Shown here one piece after another: positions 14,124-20,556 of a stretch of 31,290 nucleotides of DNA. The notes below the pieces were generated by a model, which was given only the letters and a program-made list of their open reading frames with translations, had not been told where the DNA came from and made no database searches. This stretch comes from a virus. The stretch lies in the IMG/VR virus record IMGVR_UViG_3300014497_000291, positions 1 through 31,290 of that record. One strand, given 5' to 3'. The stretch's first letter is position 1. Every line of letters starts with the position of its first letter. The translations under genes and the position numbers were made by a program.

Positions 14124-14464
14124 TCGGTGCCTCGAATCATGTTGGGCTTTGTCGCGCGCTGGGCGCGCTCGTTGTAGGCCTGGCGGCTGTCGGCGTGCTT
14201 GCCGTAGAACTTCCGCCAGCTCGCTTCGAAGGTCGGGAGGTGCGCCAGCTTGTCGCCGTCCACGGCAATGCCCGGCAGCGACACGGGGCGACCGAGCACC
14301 TCGCCTGTGGCGTTCACGGCGTGGCGCAGCTTCGGCTCCAGACCCGCGGCTTTCAGGCCGTCGAACAACTCCATGGCGAAGGGATGGCGCAGGCGGTTGG
14401 CCTCGCGCTCCTGCTCGTAGCGCTGGATATCCCCGCCGATGCGCGCCAGAAGGTCAGTAGTCAT
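14120..14464 (-). CDS. Hypothetical phage protein next to helicase
   Basis: 114 residues starting MTTDLLARIGGDIQRYEQER. It is helical and charged, with a central GEVLGRPVSLPGIAVDGD and a C-terminal WRKFYGKHADSRQAYNERAQ. It overlaps the helicase stop by 11 nt. No family is recognised. A helicase partner is possible from position alone. Confidence 0.7.
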   Translation of the reverse strand: MTTDLLARIGGDIQRYEQEREANRLRHPFAMELFDGLKAAGLEPKLRHAVNATGEVLGRPVSLPGIAVDGDKLAHLPTFEASWRKFYGKHADSRQAYNERAQRATKPNMIRGTE

Positions 14465-15791
14465 AGGCCCCGTGGTGCGACATGTCGCGGAAGCGCATGG
14501 TCTCGGCCTGCCAGACGGCGCGGACGAAGCCGGTCGGGCCGTGGCGGTTCTTCTCCACGCTGATCTCGGCGATGCCCTTGTCGGGCGACTGCTTGTTGTA
14601 GACCTCGTCCCGGTAGAGCATCAGGACCTGGTCGGCTTCCTTCTCGATCTCGCTGGAGTTGGCGAGGTCGCCGATGTTGGGCCGCTTGTCGGCCCGCTTC
14701 TCGACCTCGCGGTTGACCTGCGCCAGCGCAACGACGGGGATGTCCAGTTCGCGGGCGATGTCCTTCAGGCCGATGGCGACGTCACCCACCTGATCGATGC
14801 GCGAGGCGCGCGGGTCGTTGCCCTTGATGCGCTGGACGTAGTCCACCAGGAGGCGCTGGATGCCATGCTTCTGCTTCCACCGACGAGCGACGCGCTGGAC
14901 CTCGCCGATCGTGACCCCGGCCTGGTCGCAGATCATGAGTTCGCGGTCCATGAGGTTGCCCACAGCGTTCGCCATGCGGCCGAGATCGTCCTCGTCGTGC
15001 GAGCCATTGCGCAGGCGCGATGCGTTGATCCCGCCCTCGATCGCGAGGATGCGTGAGCCGATCTGGACGACGGGCTGCTCGGTGGAGATCAGACCGGCGG
15101 CACCGTCGTGCCCGAGTGCCATATTCAGCAGCAGCGCCGTCTTGCCCATGGCCGGACGGGCACCGACGATGATCAGGTCGGACTTGTGCAGGCCGCCGAG
15201 GACGTCATCGAGTTCCGTCAGGCCGGTGGGAATACCCGGGATCTTGCCGCCGCGCTCCTTCGCCGCCGTGGCCGCCTCGTAGGCAATCGTCAAGGCCTGA
15301 CGAAGCGTGTACTCGGTGTTCTGCTCGATGTGCTGCATGCCCATCAGCTGGCCGATGACGCCGTCGACGAGGTCCATCGCCTCCTGCTCCACGCCGAAGG
15401 CGTTCTCGACGAGGTCGGACGCGACCGCGATGACGCGGCGGCGAATGGACTTCTCGCGGACGATCCGGGCGTAGGCCACGATGTTCGCCGCGCTGGGCGT
15501 GTCGTTGGCCAGCTGCATGAGGTACGCCGGCGGCACCTGGTCGAAGTCGTTCTTCGCGAACCACTCGCCCAGCGTGATCGCATCACACGGCGTGCCACGG
15601 GCGGACAAGGCGACCATGGCGCGGAAGATCAGGCGGTGGTCGCCGCGGTAGAAATCGTCAGCGTCAAGGTGTGACGACACGACGTCGATACCGTCGGGAC
15701 GGAGCATCAGTCCGCCCAGGACGCTCTGCTCGGCTTCGTCGGAGTGCGGCGGAACTCGCAGGCCAAGCCGCATGGAGTCGCGCGGGTTCAT
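14454..15791 (-). CDS. dnaB: DnaB-like replicative helicase
   Basis: 445 residues from ATG at 15791, which overlaps the O-like stop (ATGA); the frame extends to 15890 but that part lies over the upstream gene. The N-terminal domain (SDEAEQSVLGGLML) and the RecA-type domain are both complete. Visible motifs are Walker A GARPAMGKT (210-218), STEQP near 238, Walker B LLVDYVQ (314-320), ALAQVNREVEKR and EKNRHGPTG. It unwinds DNA at the phage replication fork and would be loaded by the adjacent O-like protein. Confidence 0.95.
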   Translation of the reverse strand: MNPRDSMRLGLRVPPHSDEAEQSVLGGLMLRPDGIDVVSSHLDADDFYRGDHRLIFRAMVALSARGTPCDAITLGEWFAKNDFDQVPPAYLMQLANDTPSAANIVAYARIVREKSIRRRVIAVASDLVENAFGVEQEAMDLVDGVIGQLMGMQHIEQNTEYTLRQALTIAYEAATAAKERGGKIPGIPTGLTELDDVLGGLHKSDLIIVGARPAMGKTALLLNMALGHDGAAGLISTEQPVVQIGSRILAIEGGINASRLRNGSHDEDDLGRMANAVGNLMDRELMICDQAGVTIGEVQRVARRWKQKHGIQRLLVDYVQRIKGNDPRASRIDQVGDVAIGLKDIARELDIPVVALAQVNREVEKRADKRPNIGDLANSSEIEKEADQVLMLYRDEVYNKQSPDKGIAEISVEKNRHGPTGFVRAVWQAETMRFRDMSHHGAYDY

Positions 15792-16591
15792 CGGCGCAGT
15801 TCCTCGCGGTGGCGCACGGGCTCGTTGCGCTGGCCGAAGCCGTTCGGGCTGCGGGCGTTGCGAATCCAGTTGCGGTAGGTGGCGTCCCAATCGAGCTTCG
15901 TCGCATCACGGCCCGTCTTGGCGTGCCAGTGGTCGCGGAACTTCGCCGTCTCCAGCCGCAGGTCGATGTCCGGCCGCTCCGTGCGGGCAGCGGCAATCAG
16001 TTCCGGCGTGGGGCGCCAGTCATCCGGCAGGCGGGTGCCGTTCCGCTTCGCCGGCTTCGGGGTGCCTGGGGCTTCGGCCGAGGCGAGAGCGAGTGGAGCA
16101 GCCGCCGACGAAGTTGGCGTGCTCTGCTCTTTCTGCTCTTTCTCTTCTTCTCTCCTCTCCTCTCCTCTGTCGTGACCTACCGTGACATTGCGTGACTCGA
16201 TGGTCATTGCCGTGACATCAGCGAGGCGATCACGCTCGCGTTGAGCCCGCTTCCGGTCAGCCGCCGTGGTGTCCTCGGCCTTGGGCTGCCTACGTTTCCA
16301 GGCCATGAGCTCTTCCGCGTCCAGGGTCTTCCCTTGCATCGAGTTGAAGATGGCCTCGACCTCCTCCTCGGGGATATCCAGGGCGATGCCAACGTCTTCA
16401 TTCGACCAGTTCGACAGTTCACCGCGCGGCGATGCCTGTGACGCGTTCTCCATCATCGCGGCCCACACAGCCACAACGTGACCAACCGTGACATTACGTG
16501 ACAGGCGAGCGCTTGCACGTGACGCGACCGTCCGAAGCTTCGGATCGTTGAATGTGCCGTGATGCCAGCGAAACCAGTGTTCCGTTGCCAT
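15788..16591 (-). CDS. O-like replication initiation protein
   Basis: 267 residues from ATG at 16591. The longer frame to 16669 overlaps the previous gene. The N-terminus MATEHWFRWHHGTFNDPKL and the following helices (NWSNEDVGIALDIPEEEVEA) look like a winged-helix initiator domain. Then comes a charged linker with a Glu/Lys/Arg run, and a C-terminal block with DDWRPTPELIAAAR and KFRDHWHAKTGRDATKLDW, as seen in phage helicase-loading proteins. The short peptide SRNVTVGH occurs twice (31-38, 133-140) because the coding DNA contains repeated CGTGAC iterons. DnaB follows directly. Confidence 0.82.
   Translation of the reverse strand: MATEHWFRWHHGTFNDPKLRTVASRASARLSRNVTVGHVVAVWAAMMENASQASPRGELSNWSNEDVGIALDIPEEEVEAIFNSMQGKTLDAEELMAWKRRQPKAEDTTAADRKRAQRERDRLADVTAMTIESRNVTVGHDRGEERREEEKEQKEQSTPTSSAAAPLALASAEAPGTPKPAKRNGTRLPDDWRPTPELIAAARTERPDIDLRLETAKFRDHWHAKTGRDATKLDWDATYRNWIRNARSPNGFGQRNEPVRHREELRR
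16122..16170. other. Polypyrimidine/polypurine tract beside iterons
   Basis: On the plus strand this is almost pure C/T (CTCTTTCTCTTCTTCTCTCC and similar) with very few G. It encodes the Glu/Arg/Lys run of the O-like protein. It directly abuts iteron cluster A. It could be a melting or triplex-prone element of the origin. Confidence 0.6.
16171..16216. repeat. Iteron cluster A, candidate replication origin
   Basis: CGTGAC starts at 16171, 16181, 16191 and 16211: exact 10-bp phasing with one register skipped. The repeats sit on one face of the helix inside the O-like gene, as lambda ori lies inside O. Confidence 0.72.
16477..16523. repeat. Iteron cluster B, candidate replication origin
   Basis: CGTGAC starts at 16477, 16487, 16497 and 16518: the same three-plus-one arrangement as cluster A, 306 bp away. 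The first 26 bases differ from cluster A at only two positions. Confidence 0.72.
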
Positions 16592-16592
16592 G

Positions 16593-16826
16593 TCAGTGCA
16601 CCGCCTCGCCCGGGATGGCGCGAGCATCAGCAAGCAGCTGGGCAGATAGGCGGCGCACCTCACCACCATCTACATCTAGCGTCAGGCACAGCCACGTCAT
16701 GCAGCTGGCGGAAATATCGCTGACCGAATCGGCCATGGATGCGTTGCCAGCCATGGTGGCCCGCGCCCCAAGTCGCACCAGCAGGGCGCTGATGGTCGCG
16801 AGGTCTTCCAGGTTCTTCTCGTGCAT
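16593..16826 (-). CDS. Small hypothetical early protein
   Basis: 77 residues from ATG at 16826, supported by GGAG upstream; the frame continues to 16862 without a ribosome site. It starts MHEKNLEDLATISALLVRLG and is helical. A middle segment MADSVSDISASCMTWLCLTL is followed by RRLSAQLLADARA. No family is recognised. It ends 1 nt before the O-like start, so translation of the initiator may be coupled to it. Confidence 0.68.
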   Translation of the reverse strand: MHEKNLEDLATISALLVRLGARATMAGNASMADSVSDISASCMTWLCLTLDVDGGEVRRLSAQLLADARAIPGEAVH

Positions 16827-16828
16827 AC

Positions 16829-17062
16829 CTACTCCGGGTCCCGGGAAAGTGCAGGCACGCAACCGACCGGACTCGGCTGTCCCCGGGAAGCTACCCCCGG
16901 GTTAGCGTGCTGCGGGTTGAACAACGAGGCCTGCGGCGAGGGCGCCAGCGCGGCAAGATGCATCTCGGCAGCGACGTGCTGCTCAGGTGTCGGCCCATGC
17001 GCCAGCACGCCAGGCACAACGGCCAGGGCGCGCAAGTACGCAGGGGACGACAGGCGGTTCAT
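16829..17062 (-). CDS. Small hypothetical early protein
   Basis: 77 residues starting MNRLSSPAYLRALAVVPGVL. The ATG overlaps the upstream HTH gene stop (ATGA). The C-terminal half is Pro/Ala/Ser-rich and probably unstructured. The function is unknown. Evidence for coding is the overlap and its fit between two genes without gaps; composition alone would be weak. Confidence 0.55.
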   Translation of the reverse strand: MNRLSSPAYLRALAVVPGVLAHGPTPEQHVAAEMHLAALAPSPQASLFNPQHANPGVASRGQPSPVGCVPALSRDPE

Positions 17063-17253
17063 GTGCCTTCGCGCTCCAACTTGCGGTGGGCCGCGATGTA
17101 GCGGTATGCCGTAGCCCGCGAGACGTTGAACGCGGCGCGGAGGCGCTGGACGATCGCCAGGGTGTTGTCCGTGTTGCGTCCACGGAACCAGGCTTCCAGG
17201 CGCATGCCGAGTTCGATCTGCGAGTCGGCGCCTCTGTCGGTGACTTTGCTCAT
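17059..17253 (-). CDS. Small helix-turn-helix protein
   Basis: 64 residues from ATG at 17253, which overlaps the preceding stop (ATGA); the frame runs to 17421 but the extra part overlaps another gene. The segment TLAIVQRLRAAFNVSRATAYRYIAAHR is a clear helix-turn-helix with a basic recognition end. It resembles short DNA-binding proteins in Xanthomonad prophages. A regulatory role in the early operon is likely but its target is unknown. Confidence 0.75.
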   Translation of the reverse strand: MSKVTDRGADSQIELGMRLEAWFRGRNTDNTLAIVQRLRAAFNVSRATAYRYIAAHRKLEREGT

Positions 17254-17441
17254 CGATCCGGGCTCAGCAAGGGGGAGCAGGTGAACAGGCGGCCGTGCCA
17301 CTTCTCCGTGGCGTCCAGCGCCAGCGGGTAATAGCCGTTCTCGTCGGCCCACATCGGGCGCGGTGACGGGCACGGATACGATGGGTCCGTGAAGCGGCAC
17401 GCCATGTCGTCGCACCAGCACATACGGGAAGGCTTGCTCAT
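17250..17441 (-). CDS. Small Cys-containing hypothetical protein
   Basis: 63 residues from ATG at 17441, with AAGGA upstream. The N-terminus has CWCDDMAC followed by FTDPSYPCPSPRPMW, giving several Cys that could bind a metal. The second half contains ENGYYPLALDATEKWHGR. It is not recognised as a named family. Overlaps of 4 nt with both neighbours support it. Confidence 0.65.
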   Translation of the reverse strand: MSKPSRMCWCDDMACRFTDPSYPCPSPRPMWADENGYYPLALDATEKWHGRLFTCSPLLSPDR

Positions 17442-17515
17442 GGTGCGAAGTCCTTCAGTGCGCGCAGCGCCCGGAACCACGCCAGCCACTCGGCGATCGC
17501 GAAGCGTTGGCGCAT
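17438..17515 (-). CDS. 25-residue micro-ORF, coupled on both sides
   Basis: The frame encodes a 25-residue amphipathic, Trp/Leu/Arg-rich peptide starting MRQRFAIAEWLAWFRALRAL. The ATG shares a base with the CII-like stop (TGATG), and the stop overlaps the next ATG (ATGA). This exact fit, with no spare bases, suggests that it is translated. It could be a functional small peptide or only a translational bridge. Confidence 0.5.
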   Translation of the reverse strand: MRQRFAIAEWLAWFRALRALKDFAP

Positions 17516-17970
17516 CAGGCGAGCCTCACCTGGTCCTGGATGGCCGCCACGAGGTCGACGACGACCTTCTGGACCTGCATGCCCGCGTTGGACGTGTCCT
17601 TCGCCTCGCTGCGCGTGATGACCCCATCCTCTCGTGCCTCGGCGATCGTGCCGGCAAGGTTGCCGGTCATCTGCATCAGCTGGAGGACCAACTCGTCCAC
17701 GCGATGCTGGGCTTCCTGACGCTCGCGCTCGAGGTCGTCCGAGCGTTGGAGGATGTAGCCGTGCGAGTGCGCCAGCGCGTGGAGAATGCGGTGGTCGTCG
17801 GTGACCGTCATCAGCAGGTCAGCCTCCGCCAGCGTCAGGTGATTGCGGTCGTATTGCGGGTTCACCTTGCCGCGCAGCAGCGCGCCGGACATGCCCACCC
17901 GCGGCGCCAGCGACTCGGCCCCGCCGGGGTATGCCTTGACCGTTGCCTGAGCTGCATCGAGGACATTCAT
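17515..17970 (-). CDS. CII-like regulatory protein (CP76 family)
   Basis: 151 residues from ATG at 17970; a TTG five codons earlier is also in frame. The segments NVLDAAQATVKAYPGGAESL, SGALLRGKVNP and LTLAEADLLMTVTDDHRIL match phage regulatory CII/CP76 proteins. The second half is a long helical coiled region. CII-type proteins help set the lysis-lysogeny choice by activating repressor or integrase promoters. It is the first sizeable gene after cro in the leftward operon. Confidence 0.85.
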   Translation of the reverse strand: MNVLDAAQATVKAYPGGAESLAPRVGMSGALLRGKVNPQYDRNHLTLAEADLLMTVTDDHRILHALAHSHGYILQRSDDLERERQEAQHRVDELVLQLMQMTGNLAGTIAEAREDGVITRSEAKDTSNAGMQVQKVVVDLVAAIQDQVRLA

Positions 17971-18074
17971 GAATGTGAATCTCAAATGGTGAGCCGCGCA
18001 GGCTCGGTGGGTAGAGTCCTCACCATGGAAATCAGGGTGAGCAAGGAATCAGTGGACTTTGTTCGGGTGGCGCC

Positions 18075-18152
18075 TCAGCGCCCTACCCGCTTTCGCAGCA
18101 GCCAGAAGGAGCACAACGCGAAGCACAGGAGCGCCAGCGCGTCGGCGCCCAC
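18075..18152 (-). CDS. 25-residue single-span membrane micro-ORF
   Basis: GTG at 18152 lies 1 nt after the Cro-like stop, with AAGGTGG upstream. It encodes a peptide starting MGADALALLCFALCSFWLLR and ending in KRVGR: one hydrophobic helix with positive residues after it. The stop codon lies inside a GGCGC-TGAG-GCGCC hairpin. No family is recognised. A small membrane peptide in the early operon could affect entry or host membrane state (speculative). Confidence 0.45.
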   Translation of the reverse strand: MGADALALLCFALCSFWLLRKRVGR

Positions 18153-18153
18153 G

Positions 18154-18426
18154 TCAGGCCACCTTCTCGTTCAGAACAGTCGGAGTTGCTTCGGCCGTCG
18201 CCCCTGCCGACGCGGCCGGGGTTCGGTGTCGTCGCGGGTCAGCACCTGCAAACACGCCCGGCTTGATCACGAAACGAATCTTCAAATCCATCCATTCCGG
18301 AAGGTCCCCGTCCGGCAGCTTGTTGATTGCCTGCCGGGTAACCCCGAGAGCACGGCCAAGCGCCGCTTGGTTGCCGTCGAAAAGCGCCAGCGCCTGGGCC
18401 TTGGTGATGCGGATCGTCTCGGTCAT
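18154..18426 (-). CDS. Cro-like DNA-binding protein
   Basis: 90 residues from ATG at 18426 (MTETIRITKAQALALF). A helix-turn-helix follows in GNQAALGRALGVTRQAINKL, then PEWMDLKIRFVIKP, typical of Cro/YdaS-like phage proteins. The C-terminal 30 residues are low complexity (Ala/Thr/Pro). It is divergent from the repressor gene across three shared operators, which is the classic Cro position. A TTG four codons upstream is an unlikely alternative start, as it lies in an operator. No strong ribosome site is seen. Confidence 0.85.
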   Translation of the reverse strand: MTETIRITKAQALALFDGNQAALGRALGVTRQAINKLPDGDLPEWMDLKIRFVIKPGVFAGADPRRHRTPAASAGATAEATPTVLNEKVA

Positions 18427-18433
18427 GTCCACA

Positions 18434-18497
18434 GTCAACCACAGTTGTCCTTATGAGGTCAACTACGGATTACTCGTTTTCGTCAACAATGGTTGAC
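18434..18497. promoter_or_regulatory. Immunity region: three operators at 24-bp spacing
   Basis: Dyads of consensus GTCAAC-N4-GTTGAC lie at 18434-18449 (GTTGTC right half), 18458-18473 (weak right half GATTAC) and 18482-18497 (perfect). Centres are 18441.5, 18465.5 and 18489.5, exactly 24 bp apart. A rightward promoter may use TTGTCC (18445) and GATTAC (18468) with a 17-bp spacer. TTGAC hexamers on the minus strand could serve the cro promoter. Confidence 0.82.
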
Positions 18498-19154
18498 ATG
18501 AGCACTCTCGGGGAGCGGCTGCGCGAGGCGCGGCGGGACAAGAAGGCGAAGCAGGAAGACCTGGCCACCGTGGCCGGCGTCTCAAAGCAGGCAATCTCGA
18601 AGATCGAGAACGGCGGCACCCTGGAGCCTGCCATGTCCACGATGGAACCCATCGCACGCTTCCTGGGCGTCAACGTGCGCTGGCTGACCGATGGGAAGCA
18701 GCCAAAGCACATGGAGACTCAGCCCACGGCCGAGGGGTGGGACGACATCATCGGCGTGCGCCAGGCCGCCGCCCTGGGCGAAGGCGCCGTGGTCGACGAG
18801 TACGCCGAGACCCACAAGCTCAAGTTCCGGGCCGAGAGCCTGCGCCGCAAGAAGCTGCGGGCCGACCGGCTGGCCGTGCTCTATGGCCGCGGGGACTCGA
18901 TGTCGCCCACCATCAAGGACGGCGACGCCATCCTGTTCGACACTTCAGATATCGAGCCGCGTGACGACAAGATCTATGTGATCAGCTACGAAGGTCACCT
19001 GATGGCCAAGCGGCTGGTCGAGCTTGGCGGACGCTGGTTCATCGCCAGCGACAACAAGGACGACCCGAAGTGGCGCAAGCCGGTCGCGGTCGACGAAACA
19101 AGGCAGTTCGCCATCCACGGCCGGGTACGATGGATAGGTAGCTGGGAGGACTGA
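18498..19154 (+). CDS. CI-like repressor with S24 peptidase domain
   Basis: 218 residues from ATG at 18498; ATG at 18489 is an in-frame alternative. XRE-type helix-turn-helix in residues about 5-60 (LATVAGVSKQAISKIENGG). The C-terminal LexA/S24 domain has Ser134 in GDSMSP and Lys171 in LMAKRL as the catalytic pair. It maintains lysogeny by binding the adjacent operators, and RecA-stimulated self-cleavage would induce the phage. No Ala-Gly or Cys-Gly pair occurs in the linker, so the cleavage site is not obvious. The start is so close to the putative promoter that the message may be nearly leaderless. Confidence 0.93.
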   Translation: MSTLGERLREARRDKKAKQEDLATVAGVSKQAISKIENGGTLEPAMSTMEPIARFLGVNVRWLTDGKQPKHMETQPTAEGWDDIIGVRQAAALGEGAVVDEYAETHKLKFRAESLRRKKLRADRLAVLYGRGDSMSPTIKDGDAILFDTSDIEPRDDKIYVISYEGHLMAKRLVELGGRWFIASDNKDDPKWRKPVAVDETRQFAIHGRVRWIGSWED

Positions 19155-19189
19155 TGCTGAACACACGACCTTTGGCCCATTGCACGATA

Positions 19190-19205
19190 ATAACTAGGTA
19201 GTTAT
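19190..19205. promoter_or_regulatory. Palindrome upstream of toxin gene, likely TA operator
   Basis: ATAACTA-GG-TAGTTAT is a perfect 7-bp inverted repeat in an AT-rich patch 4 bp before the toxin start. Type II antitoxins commonly repress their own operon at such a palindrome. Confidence 0.65.
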
Positions 19206-19209
19206 ATTC

Positions 19210-19617
19210 GTGCTCCATCTGATCATCCATCCAGATGCAAAGGCCGATCTCCAGAGGCTGAAAGCCGTAGACGCGCATGCTGCCGCCACAATTGCCGTTT
19301 TCCTTCAAGAAGTTAGTGGTAATCAGGATCTGTTGGATAGGCTCACCCAGGACGGATTCGGGATCGAGGGGCGCCATGACTTCAACGTACGAAAGATCGG
19401 AAATCAGCTGGCTGCAGGCCACAACATGTGGCGGGCCAAGATCTGGAAGTTGGAAAGGCGCGGCCGTAAGTACCGGGTGATCTACGCCTTCGTTCCATCG
19501 AAACGAAGCCACTACGTATTAGGCATCATGCCGAGAGAAATTGACTATGTCCGCGACGATGAGTTCATCCGTCGAGTTGAGAGAGCATACGACAGCATCC
19601 GAGACGGTCGTTGGTAA
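19210..19617 (+). CDS. RelE/ParE-type toxin
   Basis: 135 residues from a GTG start (MLHLIIHPDAKADLQRLK). The C-terminal half MWRAKIWKLERRGRKYRVIYAFVPS split by loops, then HYVLGIMPRE and FIRRVERAYDSI, fits the RelE-fold toxin superfamily, whose members mostly cut mRNA on the ribosome. The basic Lys/Arg core typical of the active face is present. It is followed and overlapped by an HTH antitoxin gene (toxin-first order, as in HigBA). Local GC is visibly lower than in the phage core, which suggests later acquisition. Confidence 0.83.
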   Translation: MLHLIIHPDAKADLQRLKAVDAHAAATIAVFLQEVSGNQDLLDRLTQDGFGIEGRHDFNVRKIGNQLAAGHNMWRAKIWKLERRGRKYRVIYAFVPSKRSHYVLGIMPREIDYVRDDEFIRRVERAYDSIRDGRW

Positions 19618-20041
19618 GGGGACCATACATACGGGCACTGCTGCCCTAGGGCGGCCCGTCGTCGTTGCCCTACGAAAGCCTGAAGCGAAGCCGGTTTTGC
19701 CGGTGGGATATTCGAGCATAGACGATGTCGTCTCCGAACTATTTTCGGATGCTGACGGCGCGCAGGCTTTGCTCGAAGCACGCGCCGATCTGGCCGAGGA
19801 CATCCATGCCATCGAAGGAATGACCCTTCGCGCGCGCCGGCTGGCCCTTGGCCTTTCTCAGGCTAAGCTTGCCGAGATGATTGGGACGCAACAGCCACAC
19901 ATCGCTCGAATCGAGCGTGGCACCGAGAATCTCCACATTAGTACTTGCCGGCGCCTCTGCGTGGCTCTCCAAGTTGATATGAACGACATGGATAAGCTCC
20001 TCGAACGGCAGGAGCAGGCCGCAATGCAGCGGGTGAAGTGA
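19547..20041 (+). CDS. HTH antitoxin (XRE type)
   Basis: 164 residues from ATG at 19547, overlapping the toxin gene by 71 nt; a TTG two codons earlier is in frame. The N-terminal 80 residues are loosely structured and probably bind the toxin. The C-terminal domain LRARRLALGLSQAKLAEMIG followed by QQPHIARIERG is a clear XRE helix-turn-helix. It would neutralise the RelE-like protein and repress the operon at the upstream palindrome. It ends in the start of a third gene (TGATG). Confidence 0.85.
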   Translation: MSATMSSSVELREHTTASETVVGKGTIHTGTAALGRPVVVALRKPEAKPVLPVGYSSIDDVVSELFSDADGAQALLEARADLAEDIHAIEGMTLRARRLALGLSQAKLAEMIGTQQPHIARIERGTENLHISTCRRLCVALQVDMNDMDKLLERQEQAAMQRVK

Positions 20042-20499
20042 TGGCACCCCGCGATTTCGACGTTCTGTATTCGGACGATGTGCGCTATGAAGTGGGCGGG
20101 AAGGTCTCTTACATCGGGTGCTACAACGGTGAGTTATGGGTCAAGGATTTTCCCCTGACGCTTCCCAAGCTCTGCGTCACTTTGTGGGCTCGCATCCCTC
20201 ACAGCAATCCCGTAGAAAGCCTAATTTTCCGCGTATTCAAGAATGACGAGTTGCTGCACGAGCAGAACGCAAACATTGCCGATGTCCCGCAAGCCCACTC
20301 CGCTGACTTCTGGGAACAGCAGCGACCTTCAGACATGGAGACGTTTACCATGCTCATGACGACGGTCATCTTTTCCCCAATGTTGCTTGAGGACGCTTGC
20401 TACATTCGCGTCCGAGCCTTCACATCCGACGGCGATGAATTGAAAGCTCCCGCGCTTCATATTCGAATTGCTCCACCGGAGTTCAAAGAGTTCCTATAG
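20041..20499 (+). CDS. DUF6941-like protein coupled to the TA pair
   Basis: 152 residues from ATG at 20041, which shares a base with the antitoxin stop. The N-terminal half FDVLYSDDVRYEVGGKVSYI, YNGELWV and FPLTLPKLCVTLWARIP resembles a family of small beta-rich proteins I know as DUF6941 (name less certain). The C-terminal half is beta-rich and hydrophilic. It ends right before a strong terminator, so toxin, antitoxin and this gene form one transcription unit. Its role is unknown: a chaperone, a third TA component or a passenger. Confidence 0.65.
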   Translation: MAPRDFDVLYSDDVRYEVGGKVSYIGCYNGELWVKDFPLTLPKLCVTLWARIPHSNPVESLIFRVFKNDELLHEQNANIADVPQAHSADFWEQQRPSDMETFTMLMTTVIFSPMLLEDACYIRVRAFTSDGDELKAPALHIRIAPPEFKEFL

Positions 20500-20519
20500 C
20501 CCGCTCCGGCGGGCTTTTT
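20498..20519 (+). terminator. Intrinsic terminator after the TA operon
   Basis: AGCCCGC-TCCG-GCGGGCT followed by TTTTT: a perfect 7-bp GC stem with a U-run, beginning within the stop codon of the third TA-operon gene. Confidence 0.92.
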
Positions 20520-20556
20520 CGTATCATGGGCCGGGGATTTGCCACAGGGGAATGGA

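Noticed and set aside
17982-18026. 14-codon leader peptide upstream of the CII-like gene
   Set aside because: No ribosome site is visible and the reading frame has no special composition. It cannot be told from chance.
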